Shown here in pieces: positions 1-11,862 of a stretch of 64,000 nucleotides of DNA. The notes under the pieces were generated by a model. It did no database searches, was not told the origin of the DNA, and worked only from the letters and a program-made list of their open reading frames with translations. The stretch lies in assembly GCA_005784505.1 (NCBI GenBank), contig VCAZ01000015.1:310001-374000 (forward strand). The letters run 5' to 3'. Position 1 is the first letter of the stretch; each line of letters begins with the position of its first letter. This DNA is from Bagarius yarrelli. Its lineage: Eukaryota; Chordata; Actinopteri; Siluriformes; Sisoridae. Made by a program: the position numbers and the translations under genes.

Positions 1-1364
1 ATGTTGTGGTTTTACGTTTGCCTGTTGTCCCCAAGACATTCATTACTACATTACTACACTTACACACACATAGACGCAAACCCTCAGCATCAACTGAAAA
101 AGCAATTTGAAAAGAAAAACTAATTTTAAACGATTGAAATGCTTTCTAAAGATTCAGATACAGGAATTGAATATAACTATATAAATTAAGTACAATTAAT
201 TGTTGTTAAAGCTACAACATAGAGTTATTTCTTACTTCTGAATGCTTTAAACTTTCTTAAAATGTTTACAGAGTAACATACTTTAAAACAATGTGCAAAT
301 GCTTAACTTTTACTCTTTCATCAAACTTTGAAAATAAATCCACAAATCACATGTGTTTTTGAACTGGGGTGCTGTGAAACTATAATCCAAACCTGACATT
401 GTACATCCTGCCATGTGACTATTGCACATAAGCATATTGCGACATTGATGCTGAAACGATAAGTCCTATTTCATCATAAATGGCAGTGTTTTTAATACAT
501 GACCTTTTAAATGCATTTTAATGCATCACCAGGAATGCGCAGAATTTCCCGCCATAATTAAAATTTCAAATAGAGTATTTTTATACTCTTTTAAGCTGTA
601 TAGCTTTGAAATTCATTTTTAAGAAGGCATTTAATGAGTATTATAATAGTAAGGTTTGAATTAATGGACTAATGTATCAAATAATTTGATTAAAACCAAA
701 TTACAGTGCTGACAGTGTTTATTTGTTAACTGAACAGCTTTTGGAAGGTGTAACTGCTTTAAAATGTGTAGGCAGTTTTTATTGATTAGTTTCTGCTTTT
801 CTCTTTACTTATAAACATGTTTACATATGAAAATATTCAAAGCCATATTAAACCATTTTACATTCTATTACAGTTAAAATGGAGCCATTATGTGTTCTTA
901 TGCCGTAGATATAAATGTTATTATATTTTTGTTTTTATAATCTAGGGAATCTTGGGTGTTTCTTAACAAACGCAGAATATTACTATTAGTACTACTAATA
1001 TCAATAATAATAATAATAATAATAATCATCATCATCATCATCATAATAATAATACCATGTAGCGTTTTCCAAAAACTGGTTCTCCATCTTCCACTGAAAT
1101 AAATAAATATTGTAAGTAGGCAACTGGGAAAGTTAACGCAAACAATGGGTCACACAGGGTGGGATATTGATCAGTATTGGTTTGGGAAGGAGGTCATCAC
1201 GCGTCTCAACCAATGAGATCATTTGGGGTGGGCCTAAGTCTGCTGCAGCGCTCACATAAACCGGAACAGGGAAACGTTGAAAGGTACCAAACTCTCACTT
1301 ATATATATGTAAATATTAAATAGATATTATATATATATATCTATATATATTATATATTATAATA

Positions 1365-1400
<36 letters not shown>

Positions 1401-1652
1401 TGTTACTCGGAAGGTGACCGTCCACCTTTCAAAAAACTAATTTCAAGGAACTCAAAAATAAGACGCAGTTATTTTCCCTACTACACTTGTCTCTTCCTCG
1501 ATTTAATGACGCTTTTTTTTCTCTTGCTCGTTCTCTTCCTTATTTCCACAATTTCTGTGATATTATATATGATATTTGCGGGCGTCGCAAAGCCACTATG
1601 AATATTCGGGAGATTACTGGTGGGAGATCGAGTCTCTGGACTCTAAACTAAC

Positions 1653-1687
<35 letters not shown>

Positions 1688-1944
1688 AAAAACTAGACAA
1701 AACGTTAATGTGTGTGGGTGTCCTTGGATTGACAAACAGCTTTGGTTTTATATTTATTTTTATTGCATTCATTACAATTAGTTTAACTTCTAAAATGTCA
1801 AGGAAATAAGTGTGCACAATAGAATACTTTTGACTTCATTATTGAATTTTGCACAATAACAAGCAAAAAATTAATTTTGCGGTAAATCACAATTTAAAAA
1901 ATTGAACCAATGCAAAGTCGCAACAGTCACCACTCATCCCCTAA
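1..1944. other. AT-rich intergenic DNA with microsatellites
   Basis: I see no gene here. There is an (AAT)n/(ATC)n microsatellite at about 1003-1054, a long AT tract at about 1300-1398 and a (TTA)n run at about 1653-1687. A small less AT-rich patch at about 1130-1275 has CCAAT/ATTGG motifs and could be promoter-like, but no exon follows it on either strand. The 77-codon open frame at 1576-1809 is mostly a translation of the TTA repeat and is not a gene. Confidence 0.6.
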
Positions 1945-2110
1945 ATAATCAATTCATTTTTATTTGTATAGCACTTTTAATAGTGGACATTGTCTCAAAG
2001 CAGCTTTACACAGAGAATGCAGTAACATTCTAATCAGCAAGCCGGTGGCGACTGTGGCAAGGAAAACCTTCCTAAAATGAAGTAGGAAGAAACCTTGAAA
2101 AGGGTGACAC
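1945..2110 (+). repeat. Teleost interspersed repeat (tatagcactttt / cctt-gaaa family)
   Basis: The segment reads like the very common fish repeat that starts with a 'tttatttgtatagc' motif, continues with 'aaagcagctttacac' and ends in an 'aagaaaccttga' motif. Its first part recurs at 24963-25035, and a related end at 29270-29390. The class is not certain from sequence alone. Confidence 0.5.
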
Positions 2111-2281
2111 CGACTATCTGTTGATTACAGTTTATTACAAATGTAGCCTTGGGTCAGTAGAGTGAGCCCCACTCCATCCTCGAAGCTCCTGTGTGGCTCA
2201 GTAATTTCATGGATCCTCAGGATGTAGATGAGAAACATCCCCAGCTGATTTATTTTCAATTAAAGAGAACACCATCTAGAA

Positions 2282-2450
2282 CAGGTAATCTCGGTCCTGG
2301 AGGTCCTGCAGAGTTTAGCTCCAACCCTAATAAAACACATCTGAACCAAGTAATAAAGATCTAGCTAGGTATACTTAAGTGTGTTGGGGCAAGTGGGACC
2401 TAAACTCTTCAGGACACCGACCCTCCAGGACCGAGATTGCCCACCCCCGA
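2282..2450. repeat. Foldback/MITE-like palindromic repeat
   Basis: The left end (about 2286-2325) and the right end (about 2400-2446) are inverted copies. Both arms share the motif 'atctcggtcctggagg' followed by a 'gagttta' block, with a short centre between them. This matches a non-autonomous DNA transposon (MITE) that is very common in teleosts. It lies about 400 bp upstream of the first fetuin gene. Confidence 0.6.
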
Positions 2451-2803
2451 TCTAGAGGCATGAAAAAAGGGCAGGAAACTGGTCACTGGTCCCTCAGTGG
2501 CATGTAAAGAGAGAGAAAGAAAAAGTTATGGATTATTAAGTGTCCATATTTCTGTGTAAAAGGTTAAGACATTGTGTAGTTGGGGACTCCGGTCAAGAAT
2601 AATCTAATCTAAAGCTAATCAATAGTTTAAACATGATCTTTGCTCAGTGAGTTGAAACAGATGGCTCAGTGAGTGGATTACAACTGGTTGATTGATTAAT
2701 TACACCAGCCTTTCAGTTATAAATTAAAAAAAAGCTCTGTTGACCAAATAAGAGGTCACAGTGATCAAGGCTGCTGTTACTGTTGGGGTGGGTTGTAGGA
2801 AAC

Positions 2804-2809
2804 TATAAA
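2804..2809 (+). promoter_or_regulatory. TATA box of the first fetuin gene
   Basis: A perfect TATAAA lies 49 bases before the start codon at 2858, placing transcription start near 2835. A TATA-driven promoter fits a strongly expressed liver plasma protein. AT-rich 'gattgattaatta' at about 2690 resembles half of an HNF1 site, but that is only suggestive. Confidence 0.55.
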
Positions 2810-2857
2810 AGTTGAGTGCCCTTTCCTTGTTGATTAGCAAGAGACAGACACTCTACC

Positions 2858-4938
2858 ATGAAGCAATTCCTGCTGTTGTTGCTGGCATTTTTGAGTGCCC
2901 ATGGAGCCCCTGCAGGGATCCTGCCACAGAGTTCTTGCAAGGATGCAACCACTGTTTTTGTCGCTGAAGAGGCTATAAACAAAATTAACCAGGATCGCAC
3001 TACGGGTTATGTCTTCAGCCTGGAACGTGTCAGCAATGTTCATTACACTCAGCATGTGAGTTTATGTGCTTGAGTCTAAGTTGGTATATTATGCTAATAC
3101 AAGTACTTATTTCGTTCCTTTATTGTGCCTTTAATATTGGTGGTAAGAAATCTTTTTTTTTGTATTTACAGGGTGAAACCGGGGTGGTGTTTTATCTAAC
3201 AATCGATATCCTTGAGACCACATGCCACGTCCTTAGTAAGAAGAATTATAAGGAGTGTGAGCACAGGAACACTGGTGACAACCCGGTATGACCTTTTTTC
3301 CACATTTGAAATTTTTATTTTAATGAATTACAGTAAATAATAATGCTTTTATGGTATTTTACCCAGGTATATGGTCAGTGTAAGGTTGTGATGTATGTAA
3401 ACAAACCTCACCGTGTCTCTCGTCTTTACAAATACAGCTGTGTTGTGAGGCCAGGTAATTATCTTAATTAAGTCTTTCTCTTAGACTATAGAATATGCTT
3501 ATGCACAAATGCTAATTTTAGGTACCGAAAAGCTGATAAAGAAATAATGAAATACCTGATTTATTTTGTAGTTTCTGCCTCCAAAATCCATCGATTGTGC
3601 CCTGACTGTCCAACCCTGTGCCCTTTGGATAATAAAGAAGTGGAGAATACAATGAAACTGGGTTTGGAAAAGTTTAATAAGGAGAGCGGACTACAGAATT
3701 ACTTTGCTCCTCTTAATATTACAAGAGCAATCTTTGACGTAATAAATCTGACAATCTAACATAATAAATAAGACGTGAAAAGAGTGAAGCAGCGTTTTTT
3801 ATGTCATGTCTTTTTTTTTTTTTAGCTTGGTATGCTCCGTATGTACAGAGTGGAGTTCATCATTCAGGAGACCATTTGCTCCAATAAAACTGATATATCT
3901 AAGGCTTCAACATGTGACCTTATGCCCTGCGAGTTTGCAGTAAGGACTATTTGTTAATTTGTTTAAATAAAAAACATTTTTTATGTTACAGTTTTTAATA
4001 AAACTTGATAATATGCATTGGATTTATTTTTTGTAAAGTTTCCAAATTTATTTAGCAACATAACAGCTAATGATAGGCATGTTATTTTTATCCATAGCAT
4101 AAAGGACTCTGCAAAACCACACACACCATCGTTAATGATAATGAATTTCTGCTGTCAAATTGTGAAATCTATGAACCTCAGGTAAGAGACAAACCTCCTT
4201 CAACTACCAGTATGTATAATTAATAAGGAAGTGCACTAATTTTAGAACTGTTGCATTGACCTTGTTCTTAAGGCCGCAGAGGAGGAAAAGAAGAATCATA
4301 TGCAAGCTGGCGAGATTGACCATCATCACGACCATACACATGAGGGTAAGCTTAACCATGATCATAGTGAAGATCATGTGCACACCCACACCCATGAGCA
4401 TAATAAAGCCCAGGGTCATGCTCACTCTCATGCGCACAGCCACGATCATGATCATGATCATGATCATGTTCATGCTCACCATGACCAAGCTCACAACCAC
4501 ACCCAAGACAAGGGTGTTCACCATGCCCATCACAATTATGGACACACTGAAGGCCAGACACATGAACATGATCATGAGCTGGCACTGGACCATGAACACA
4601 AGCATGGACACCTTCACGAGCACGAGCATCATCACCATCACCACCAACATGCACATGAAACTACAGTGAGCCTACCAAAAGGATCTGTCCAAGTCCTACC
4701 TTCGCTGGATAAACCAATAACCCTTCCTTCTTTTCCCGATCTGGATGAGAAACCAAGCGAAGCTGTTGGGTTCCCATTGCACCCTGACCCACAGATACCA
4801 GGACAAATGGAACCAGTTATAGGCGAATTCCCCAATACTCTTTCCCCTAACTGCCCAGCAGAGTTCCAGACCAGTGACAACCTAATCCAGAATGCCTTTG
4901 CTGAGGACCCAGTCTTCAAATTCAAACCAGCTGCATGA
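2858..4938 (+). CDS. ahsg: Histidine-rich fetuin-A / HRG-like plasma glycoprotein
   Basis: Type-3 cystatin-family secreted glycoprotein. Exons: 2858-3055, 3172-3285, 3367-3454, 3572-3738, 3826-3939, 4098-4181, 4273-4938, all with GT/AG borders; 1431 nt, 476 residues. The start is the ATG after a TATA promoter and opens a clear signal peptide (poly-Leu core, residues 1-16). Two cystatin-like domains span about 20-133 and 134-255, the second opening with CPDCP. The last exon encodes a histidine-rich block (about residues 272-382, some 48 His, many HD/HE/HH steps), then a proline-rich tail with an isolated late cysteine. Fetuin-A binds calcium phosphate and limits ectopic mineral; HRG binds zinc, heme and heparin through its His-rich region. 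The cystatin pair plus HRG-like His block and tail makes ahsg versus hrg uncertain. A polyadenylation signal lies at 5004-5009. The head-to-tail neighbour is a fetuin-B paralogue with the same early exon sizes. Confidence 0.87.
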
Positions 4939-5003
4939 GAAACTTCAGAAGAGACTTGATATTCAGGCAATGTTGCTAATATAAAGTGTCATGTGATCAG
5001 TGC

Positions 5004-5009
5004 AATAAA
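5004..5009 (+). terminator. Polyadenylation signal of the first fetuin gene
   Basis: AATAAA lies 66 bases after the stop codon, giving a short 3' untranslated region. It is the first canonical hexamer downstream of the stop. Confidence 0.65.
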
Positions 5010-5261
5010 GCCTGTTTTAAAGTCATTGATTCATTAGTTGAACATATTTTTATTTTTATTAAGGCTCTATAAGAAAAAAAAGATGAAATAAAATATTAAT
5101 CCCAAAAAGAAATTTAATTTAAAAAATGGCAGTAAATTAACATATAAACATAATAAATAAATGTACATTTAATAATGATTGTTTTTGGTATTATTATTAT
5201 TATTGTTGTTATTATTATTTACAATAATAAGGGAATGGGTCTGTTACACATCTTATTACTA

Positions 5262-6854
5262 CAGGGAGTGCAGAATTATTAGGCAAGTTGTATTTTAGAG
5301 GATTAATTTTATTATTGAACAACCACCATGTTCTCAATGAACCCAAAAAACTCATTAATATCAAAGCTTAATATTTTTGGAAGTAGTTTTTAGTTTGTTT
5401 TTAGTTTTAGCTATTTTAGGAGGATATCTGTGTGTGCAGGTGACTATTACTGTCCATAATTATTAGGCAACTTAAGAAAACAAATATATACCCATTTCAA
5501 TTTTTTATTTTCACCAGTGAAACCAATATGACATCTCAACATTCACAAATATACATTTCTGACATTCAAAAACAAAACAAAAACAAATCAGTGACCAATA
5601 TAGCCACCTTTCCTTGCAAGGACACTCAAAAGCCTGCCATCCATGGATTCTGTCAGTGTTTTGATCTGTTCACCATCAACATTGTGTGCAGCAGCAACCA
5701 CAGCCTCCCAGATACTGTTCAGAGAGGTGTACTGTTTTCCCTCCTTGTAAATCTCACATTTCATGATGGACCACAGGTTCTCTATGGGGTTCAGATCAGG
5801 TGAACAAGGAGGCCAAGTCATTACTTTTTCTTCTTTTAGACCCTTTCTTGCCAGCCACGCTGTGGAGTACTTGGACGCGTGTGATGGAGCATTGTCCTGC
5901 ATGAAAATCATGTTTTTCTTGAAGGATGCAGACTTCTTCCTGTACCACTGCTTGAAGAAGGTGTCTTCCAGAAACTGGCAGTAGGACTGGGAGTTGAGCT
6001 TGACTCCATCCTCAACCCGAAAAGGCCCCACAAGCTCATCTTTGATGATACCAGCCCAAACCAGTACTCCACCTCCACCTTGCTGGCGTCTGAGACGGAC
6101 TGGAGCTCTCTGCCCTTTACCGATCCAGCCACGGGCCCATCCATCTGGCCCATCAAGACTCACTCTCATTTCATCAGTCCATAAAACCTTAGAAAAATCA
6201 GTCTTGAGATATTTGTTGGCCCAGTCTTGACGTTTCAGCTTGTGTGTCTTGTTCAGTGGTGGTCGTTTTTCAGCCTTTCTTACCTTGGCCATGTCTCTGA
6301 GTATTGCACACCTTGTGCTTTTGGGCACTCCAGTGATGTTGCAGCTCTGAAATATGGCCAAAACTGGTGGCAAATGGCATCTTGGCAGCTGCACGCTTGA
6401 CTTTTCTCAGTTCACACGGGCAGTTATTTTGCGCCTTGGTTTTTTCCACACGCTTCTTGCGACCCTGTTGACTATTTTGAATGAAACGCTTGATTGTTCG
6501 ATGATCACGCTTCAGAAGCTTGGCAATTTTAAGAGTGCTGCATCCCTCTGCAAGATATCTCACTATTTTTGACTTTTCGGAGCCTGTCAAGTCCTTTTTT
6601 TTGACCCATTTTTGCCAAAGGAAAGGAAGTTGCCTAATAATTATGCACACCTGATATAGGGTGTTGATGTCATTAGACCACACCCCTTCTCATTACTGAG
6701 ATGCACATCACCTAATATGCTTAATTGGTAGTAGGGCTTTCGAGCCTATACAGCTTGGAGTAAGACAACATGCATAAAGAGGATGATGTGGTCAAAATAC
6801 TCATTCATTTGCCTAATCAAATAAGACTCATTGCCTAATAATCTGCACTCCCTG
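5262..6854 (-). mobile_element. Complete Tc1/mariner transposon with IR/DR ends
   Basis: The element is 1593 bp and flanked by the TA duplication expected of Tc1/mariner (5260-5261 and 6855-6856). Terminal inverted repeats begin cagggagtgcag and differ by one base near the outer edge. Each end carries a second, inner copy of the 'attattaggcaa' motif about 195-205 bp inside (about 5457-5475 and 6633-6652), in the same orientation as the outer copy of that end. This is an IR/DR arrangement of the Sleeping Beauty kind. The only coding content is a minus-strand transposase, listed separately. It sits between the two fetuin genes. Confidence 0.92.
5588..6622 (-). pseudogene. Tc1-like transposase, one frameshift
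   Basis: The N-terminal half (helix-turn-helix DNA-binding region, about 6622-6375) and the catalytic half (about 6394-5588) are in different frames, with one frameshift near 6375. Apart from that the coding sequence is open. The catalytic triad is visible: Asp in LWTDE, Asp in FMQDNAPSH, Glu in NPIENLW. There are 37 residues between the second Asp and the Glu, so the signature is DD37E rather than the DD34E of classical Tc1. As it stands the copy should not make a full transposase. Confidence 0.88.
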
Positions 6855-6856
6855 TA

Positions 6857-7564
6857 TATACTAAGGCATAATGAAATATAATTAGTTGTTTTTTTATTTA
6901 ATTATTGGTAGAATTAGTAGTATTAGTATTTATAGTAACAGTATAAAAGTATTGATAAGATCTATTTGTTCTATAATTTCCAAAAGCTAAAAATATCTAA
7001 GAGGATTTTAGGGTTTCTTTGGATTCTAGAGGGGTGGGTTAATGGCAGAAATATAGCTAAAAATATAATAGCAAAAATATAAATTTTACATTATAAATAT
7101 ACAAAAAAATATAGCTATAGTAAATATACATTTTTTGAAATAATTCAGGCAAGTATTTGCAAGTGTACCTTTCTATTAAATAGACACCATAACGCCTTTT
7201 GGCAACAATTAGTTTTTATGTTTAAATATTTCTTTAATTCCTTCAAATATACAATATTTACTATATCTGTACTTTGACAGTCTGACTGCTTACTTAAATT
7301 CTGATCTTATTGAGTTATTCGATTTTTTATGATTAAATAAGTTATAATTTAAATATAAGTTTTATTGAATATTTTTTGTTTTTCACATTAAAAAAAAAAT
7401 ATTTAATTTTGTCTCTAGAAATCTATATATATTTAGAAATTAGTAAATCATCACATACATTTTAAGTTGTTTTAGATAAAATGTGTTTCAATAACAAAGT
7501 ATTTGAATTCACACTGCTGTGAGGTAGCAGAGCTTTTAATAACTGGCTATGTTAATCCATTCAT
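6857..7564. other. AT-rich intergenic DNA between the fetuin genes
   Basis: The stretch is very AT-rich, with no open frame of note and no repeat I recognise until the SINE that starts near 7565. Confidence 0.55.
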
Positions 7565-8061
7565 TTAATTATTCATTCATTCATCTTCTATACCCGCTTA
7601 TTTCCTAATTTGGGGTAAAAGGGATCTGCTGAAGCATATTCCTGCCATCTCTGAAAAAGTATAACATGTCGCCATACATCCAGTCCATCCCTATGTGCAA
7701 TTTACAATCACCATTTAACCTTACATACATGTTTTTGGACTGTGGGAGAAAACCAGAGTAAACCCATGCAACATTTACAGCATTTGGCAGACACCCTTTA
7801 CCAGAGCAACTTACCTTTATCTATCTTATTTATACATCTTTTGGGGTTGAGGGCCTTGCTCAGGGGCTCAGCAGTGGTGGCTTGGGAGAGCTGGGAATCA
7901 AACCCACAATCTTCGGTTTGGTAGTTCAACACCTTAACCATGAGTCACCACTTTCCCTGGAGAACATGCAAACTCCACACATAAAGGCCCCTGCCTGGGA
8001 ATCAAACCCAGGTCCTTGTTGCTGTAAGGCAACAGTGCTAACCACTAAGCCACCGTGCAGG
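7565..8061 (-). mobile_element. tRNA-derived SINE, split by a second SINE
   Basis: Read on the minus strand, the element opens at about 8061 with a tRNA-like head ('ggtggcttagtggttagca' and a gggtttgattccc B-box-like motif). It continues with the conserved 'ggagtttgcatgttctcc' body and ends in (gaat)n-type sequence near 7565. The body is interrupted at 7770-7951 by another SINE. Confidence 0.65.
7770..7951 (-). mobile_element. Second SINE family copy, nested
   Basis: On the minus strand this has an A-box-like 'tggttaaggtgttgaac', a B-box-like 'gtttgattccc', a 'cactgctgagccc' core and a 3' end reading 'ccaaatgctgtaaatgt'. It interrupts the SINE at 7565-8061 between sequences that are contiguous in ordinary copies. 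Other copies lie at about 22891-23060, 31278-31445, 33592-33730, 44403-44526, 50882-51036 and 62581-62680. Confidence 0.65.
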
Positions 8062-8440
8062 CCCCTAATCATTCATTTATTGTTGTAATGAAAGTATTAT
8101 CTAGTGCTTAATATGTGCCTTTGCTTTGAAGGTGGGAAACACTTCATTCCTAAAGATGCTTTGACAGCAAGCAAGGCTGTAGTGCTGTGTGCAAAACTAA
8201 ACAAGATTTGTTTAAGAGAAAAAGTACATACATTTTCCTGGGAATACAAAACAGACAGTCAAAAAAGTTAAAACTGGGTATGTTTGAAAGCAGGATCTAT
8301 CCTGCATGTGTAAAGGGGTCAACAGCAGATAATGCGGCTGTTTGCTGATGGGTACAGATGAAAGTTCAGAGTTTGCTGTGTGACACACATCTCTGTCTTT
8401 TCAGTCTTCGTTTTTGCTGAAGCAGGACATACTAAGGAAA

Positions 8441-10703
8441 ATGAGAAAACTACAGTTCATCTCTTTGTCAATGATAAGTTTATACTTTCAATGCGTCAGT
8501 ACGTCTATACTAACAGGATGCCACGACCCAAGTGTAGTGAAGGCTGCTGAGGTGGCCCTGGACCAAATTAATGCAGCCAGAAAAGAGGGTTACATCTTCT
8601 CTTTGAACAGAGTATATGATGTCCTACAGGATGCACAGGTGAGCTAATGCGGATTAAATGTTTTAATTTAAAGTTACAAAGTGCAGTTACTTTAAACCTT
8701 TTTGCTTTACTGTATTCATGTATTTTCAAGTACTCATGTTCTAACACAATTGTTGGTCATGGATGAGGAATACGAGAGCTGTGCTGTTATACATTAAACA
8801 CTTCAGTAACACTTCCCGAAGAGTCAGTGTGAAAGACAACAAAATTATATGTTGACTTAGCAGTAACTGTTCAGCTTATAATTTTGTTTAATTCAAAGGA
8901 GGAAAGTGAAACACTTTTAAGACTGACAATGGATGTACTGGAGACAAATTGTCATGTGATCAGCAAAAGAAAATGGAAAACATGTGATGTCAAGGATGTT
9001 TCAAATGTTCCGGTAAGTCCTTATAAAACACAGTCTTTCTCCCTCTCTCTCTCTAATGAATAACTAATGAATAGACATGTGATATAATGTCTACATTACG
9101 ATACAAATGTTTTAGGTCTTTGGAAAGTGTGATGTATCTGTCTTCATTCAGACCAACATTACTTTACATGATTATAGTTGCACCATCCAGCAAGGTAAGG
9201 GACGTTTTAGATACTGTAACTACATTTATACACCTAAAATACATTTGAATTAATTAAGCAAAATAAATCACACTTTTTTACAGTTCCTGCTGCTGCCATT
9301 GTTTCCGCATGTCCAGATTGTCCTACAACAGAAAGCCTGAGTGATCCAATCGTATCTGAGACAGCAAATCTGTCTCTTGAGAAGTTCAACCAAGAGACAA
9401 CAATGTCAAATTACTTTGTTCTTCTAAATATAACAGGGGCAAGAATGCAAGTATGTCTTATTTATACCTTTCTGTAAGATTTTAACACATTTTCAATGAT
9501 GACTTTTCTTCAATAGTGGGTTGTTGGTCCATCTTACTTCGTGGAGTTCATCATACAGGAAACGGATTGTGCCAAAACACTGACTGATGTAGATTGGACT
9601 CAGTGTCAGCCAAAGAATGGGACACACGTAAATAACACAGATAAAAAAACTAATATACAATGTATTCTGCATGCCTATAAATGAAAGAAACAATAACTTC
9701 TTTAATGTCATCTTTTTTTATAAGATGAAAGGATTTTGTACTGGATCTCACATTACTTTTGATGATGATTCTGAAGTGACAATTTCTAAAGAGGCCAACT
9801 GGATCAGTGGAACACACACTGCTATCGAAGAAGCCAAAAAAAAACTTTCTACCAAAGTCAGCTGTTCACTTTATCAGCAAATGGTAGGTGTTTATCTGGT
9901 GTTAAACAGGACCAGATGTACAGCCTGTTGTCAAATTAATTATTTTTCTAAAACACATCCCGAAGATTTTATTCTATACTTAATTGAAATTTTCACAATT
10001 GTATATATATTTCGAATTCTTAAAATATAGCACATGATTGTTAATAATGTATGTTTTATTGTTTGTAATCTTCCATGAAATGATGAAACAAGTTTCTGTT
10101 ATCACTCAAGCTATAGTAGTTATAAAAGTATAATTCTCATTACTGCGTCCTTTTTTTCCGCTTTCTTAGTGATAATAACAAAAATCAAATCGACTCAAAT
10201 GCTTATGCTACCCTTTAACCAGGTCTTCTGTTTTGAAGGCTTTCACTTAATGGAGAAGAAGATTAGAAAGTGAAAACTCCTTTTCTATAACATAGCATCA
10301 CCAAGGGAAGTCTTTCCCAATGTAACAACACAATTTTGAGGCGAATAAACCTCTGAACGAGAAACAAAAGGTTTTAAATGTACACATCAATAGAAATCTG
10401 TAATTTGAATAACACAAAAATAGAAAAATTTTGACCAATCAGATGTGAGAATTCAACTCTTGTGTAAATGAGTAATATGAATCAATACCCTAATACTAAG
10501 CCTAATAGACTAACTGTGTGGTTCTGGTTTTCATGCAGCTTGATAATGAACAAGAAAACAACCACAGGACAACCAAAATCCTGGGGTCTGTCCTGGTTCT
10601 GCCCCCTCCGACGCTCCCAGTGCCTGCGAGAACACCAGCAGCTGCTCCTAACTGCCCTGGAGAAAGGAGCTACAACCTTGGACTAAAGTCAATAACACTA
10701 TAA
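8441..10703 (+). CDS. fetub: Fetuin-B-like secreted cystatin-family glycoprotein
   Basis: Exons: 8441-8638, 8899-9012, 9116-9194, 9284-9450, 9517-9627, 9725-9883, 10539-10703; 993 nt, 330 residues. The ATG at 8441 is preferred to an upstream in-frame ATG at 8414 because it directly opens a hydrophobic signal peptide. Exons 1, 2 and 4 have exactly the same lengths as in the upstream fetuin gene (198, 114 and 167 nt), showing tandem duplication. Two cystatin-like domains cover about 27-130 and 131-276; the second begins with CPDCP, as in the neighbour. The tail is short and proline-rich with no His block. In mammals fetuin-B is a liver plasma protein that inhibits astacin proteases such as ovastacin. 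Assignment to fetuin-B rather than another fetuin paralogue rests on the absence of the His block and on gene order. An AATAAA overlaps the end of the stop codon (10703-10708). Confidence 0.83.
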
Positions 10704-10708
10704 ATAAA

Positions 10709-11862
10709 ATATGTACCAAAGGTCACTCCTCTCTATAAAACATACAACTCTGGGGGGAAAAAAACAAAAGCAGACAGAGCTATTCTGTACATCTGCATCC
10801 AGCAATACTCTAGTAACAGGCTACCTATAGATTATTAAACAATGCCATATTTCTAATAATTAAATGAAAAATATATATAGTGATTTTGATGATGATGGTC
10901 ACAAAGGGCTATATATGACACAATAATTGTTTTTGTCATTAATATTTTTTGTACCTTTGGTGGTAGATGAGGAATTAGGAAGGCTTTTTTATATAAAACA
11001 CACCGTTATAGCAGAGTTTTAAGATAAAACAAAGTACATGGTGATTACTTTGTACTCTACAGGTGATTTAGCTGTAAAAAAAAAAATTTAAAAAGAAGGA
11101 AAAATAGAAAATGCAGCCTGCAATAAAACCAATTGTAATTATGTCCTTCCTTGTGATCTTTTATTTTTTATTATTATTATTATTTGTGGCTTTTTGGGGT
11201 CTTTTTTTTATCTCTTGCTCATTTGGAGTCTAAATCTGTACAAAAATGTTCAGTGATTTATGTATATTGTTATACGGTGCTATAATAATAAAAAAAATAC
11301 ATTTATTGCTTTGGAATTTGCTGAAAAATAAAGTTCATTATTATTTTTGTTTTGTGGTGCACTGGAAAAAAGGATTGTTTTATGGTTACCAAATAATCTG
11401 TGAAATAGGTATTGTACTAATATGTACCGTTAACGTTAATCTAGCGAACAAATTCTTCCTGACGTGGTAAAGATTTAAAAGTTTTATCCAATCAGATTGC
11501 GGTTTGCTTTATTGTCAGGTTAAATAACCAATAGATGAGTAGACTGTACGTATTGGCCAGCCTTGGTTCTGGCGGAAGTAAGAGATTTACCGGAATTCTG
11601 TTTACCTAATTTATTTTCAAAACTGTAACATACGAAAAGGGTTATTTATTTTTTTATTTAACAATTTTAACAGGAACCGGAACTGACAATGCGAATCAGT
11701 TGATTTATTTTTGCTATATCATCTGTTCATTTTGTTGGATTATCACAAGACTGCGGCAGAGCATGTGATAGACTGCAGTAATGAACGATCAGTTTAAATA
11801 ACTAGGCGGAAGTGTGTTTCAACGCCTACTAAAGAAAAGAAACACTTTTTAGTGCTGCTGAA
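10709..11862. other. Intergenic region fetub to hps3
   Basis: AT-rich with no gene. A further possible polyadenylation signal (caataaaacc) lies near 11123. The last 150 bp or so before the hps3 start are less AT-rich and have no TATA box, as expected for a housekeeping-type promoter. Confidence 0.5.

Noticed and set aside
1130..1275. Possible promoter island with CCAAT motifs
   Set aside because: No exon or conserved coding sequence follows on either strand in the window.
4204..4656. Long minus-strand open frame opposite the histidine-rich exon
   Set aside because: It is the mirror of CAT/GAT-rich His/Asp codons (giving Met/Val repeats); the plus-strand reading is supported by splice sites and homology.
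7882..8088. Possible tRNA genes suggested by A/B-box-like motifs
   Set aside because: The motifs sit in dispersed SINE copies and no cloverleaf with paired acceptor stems can be drawn.
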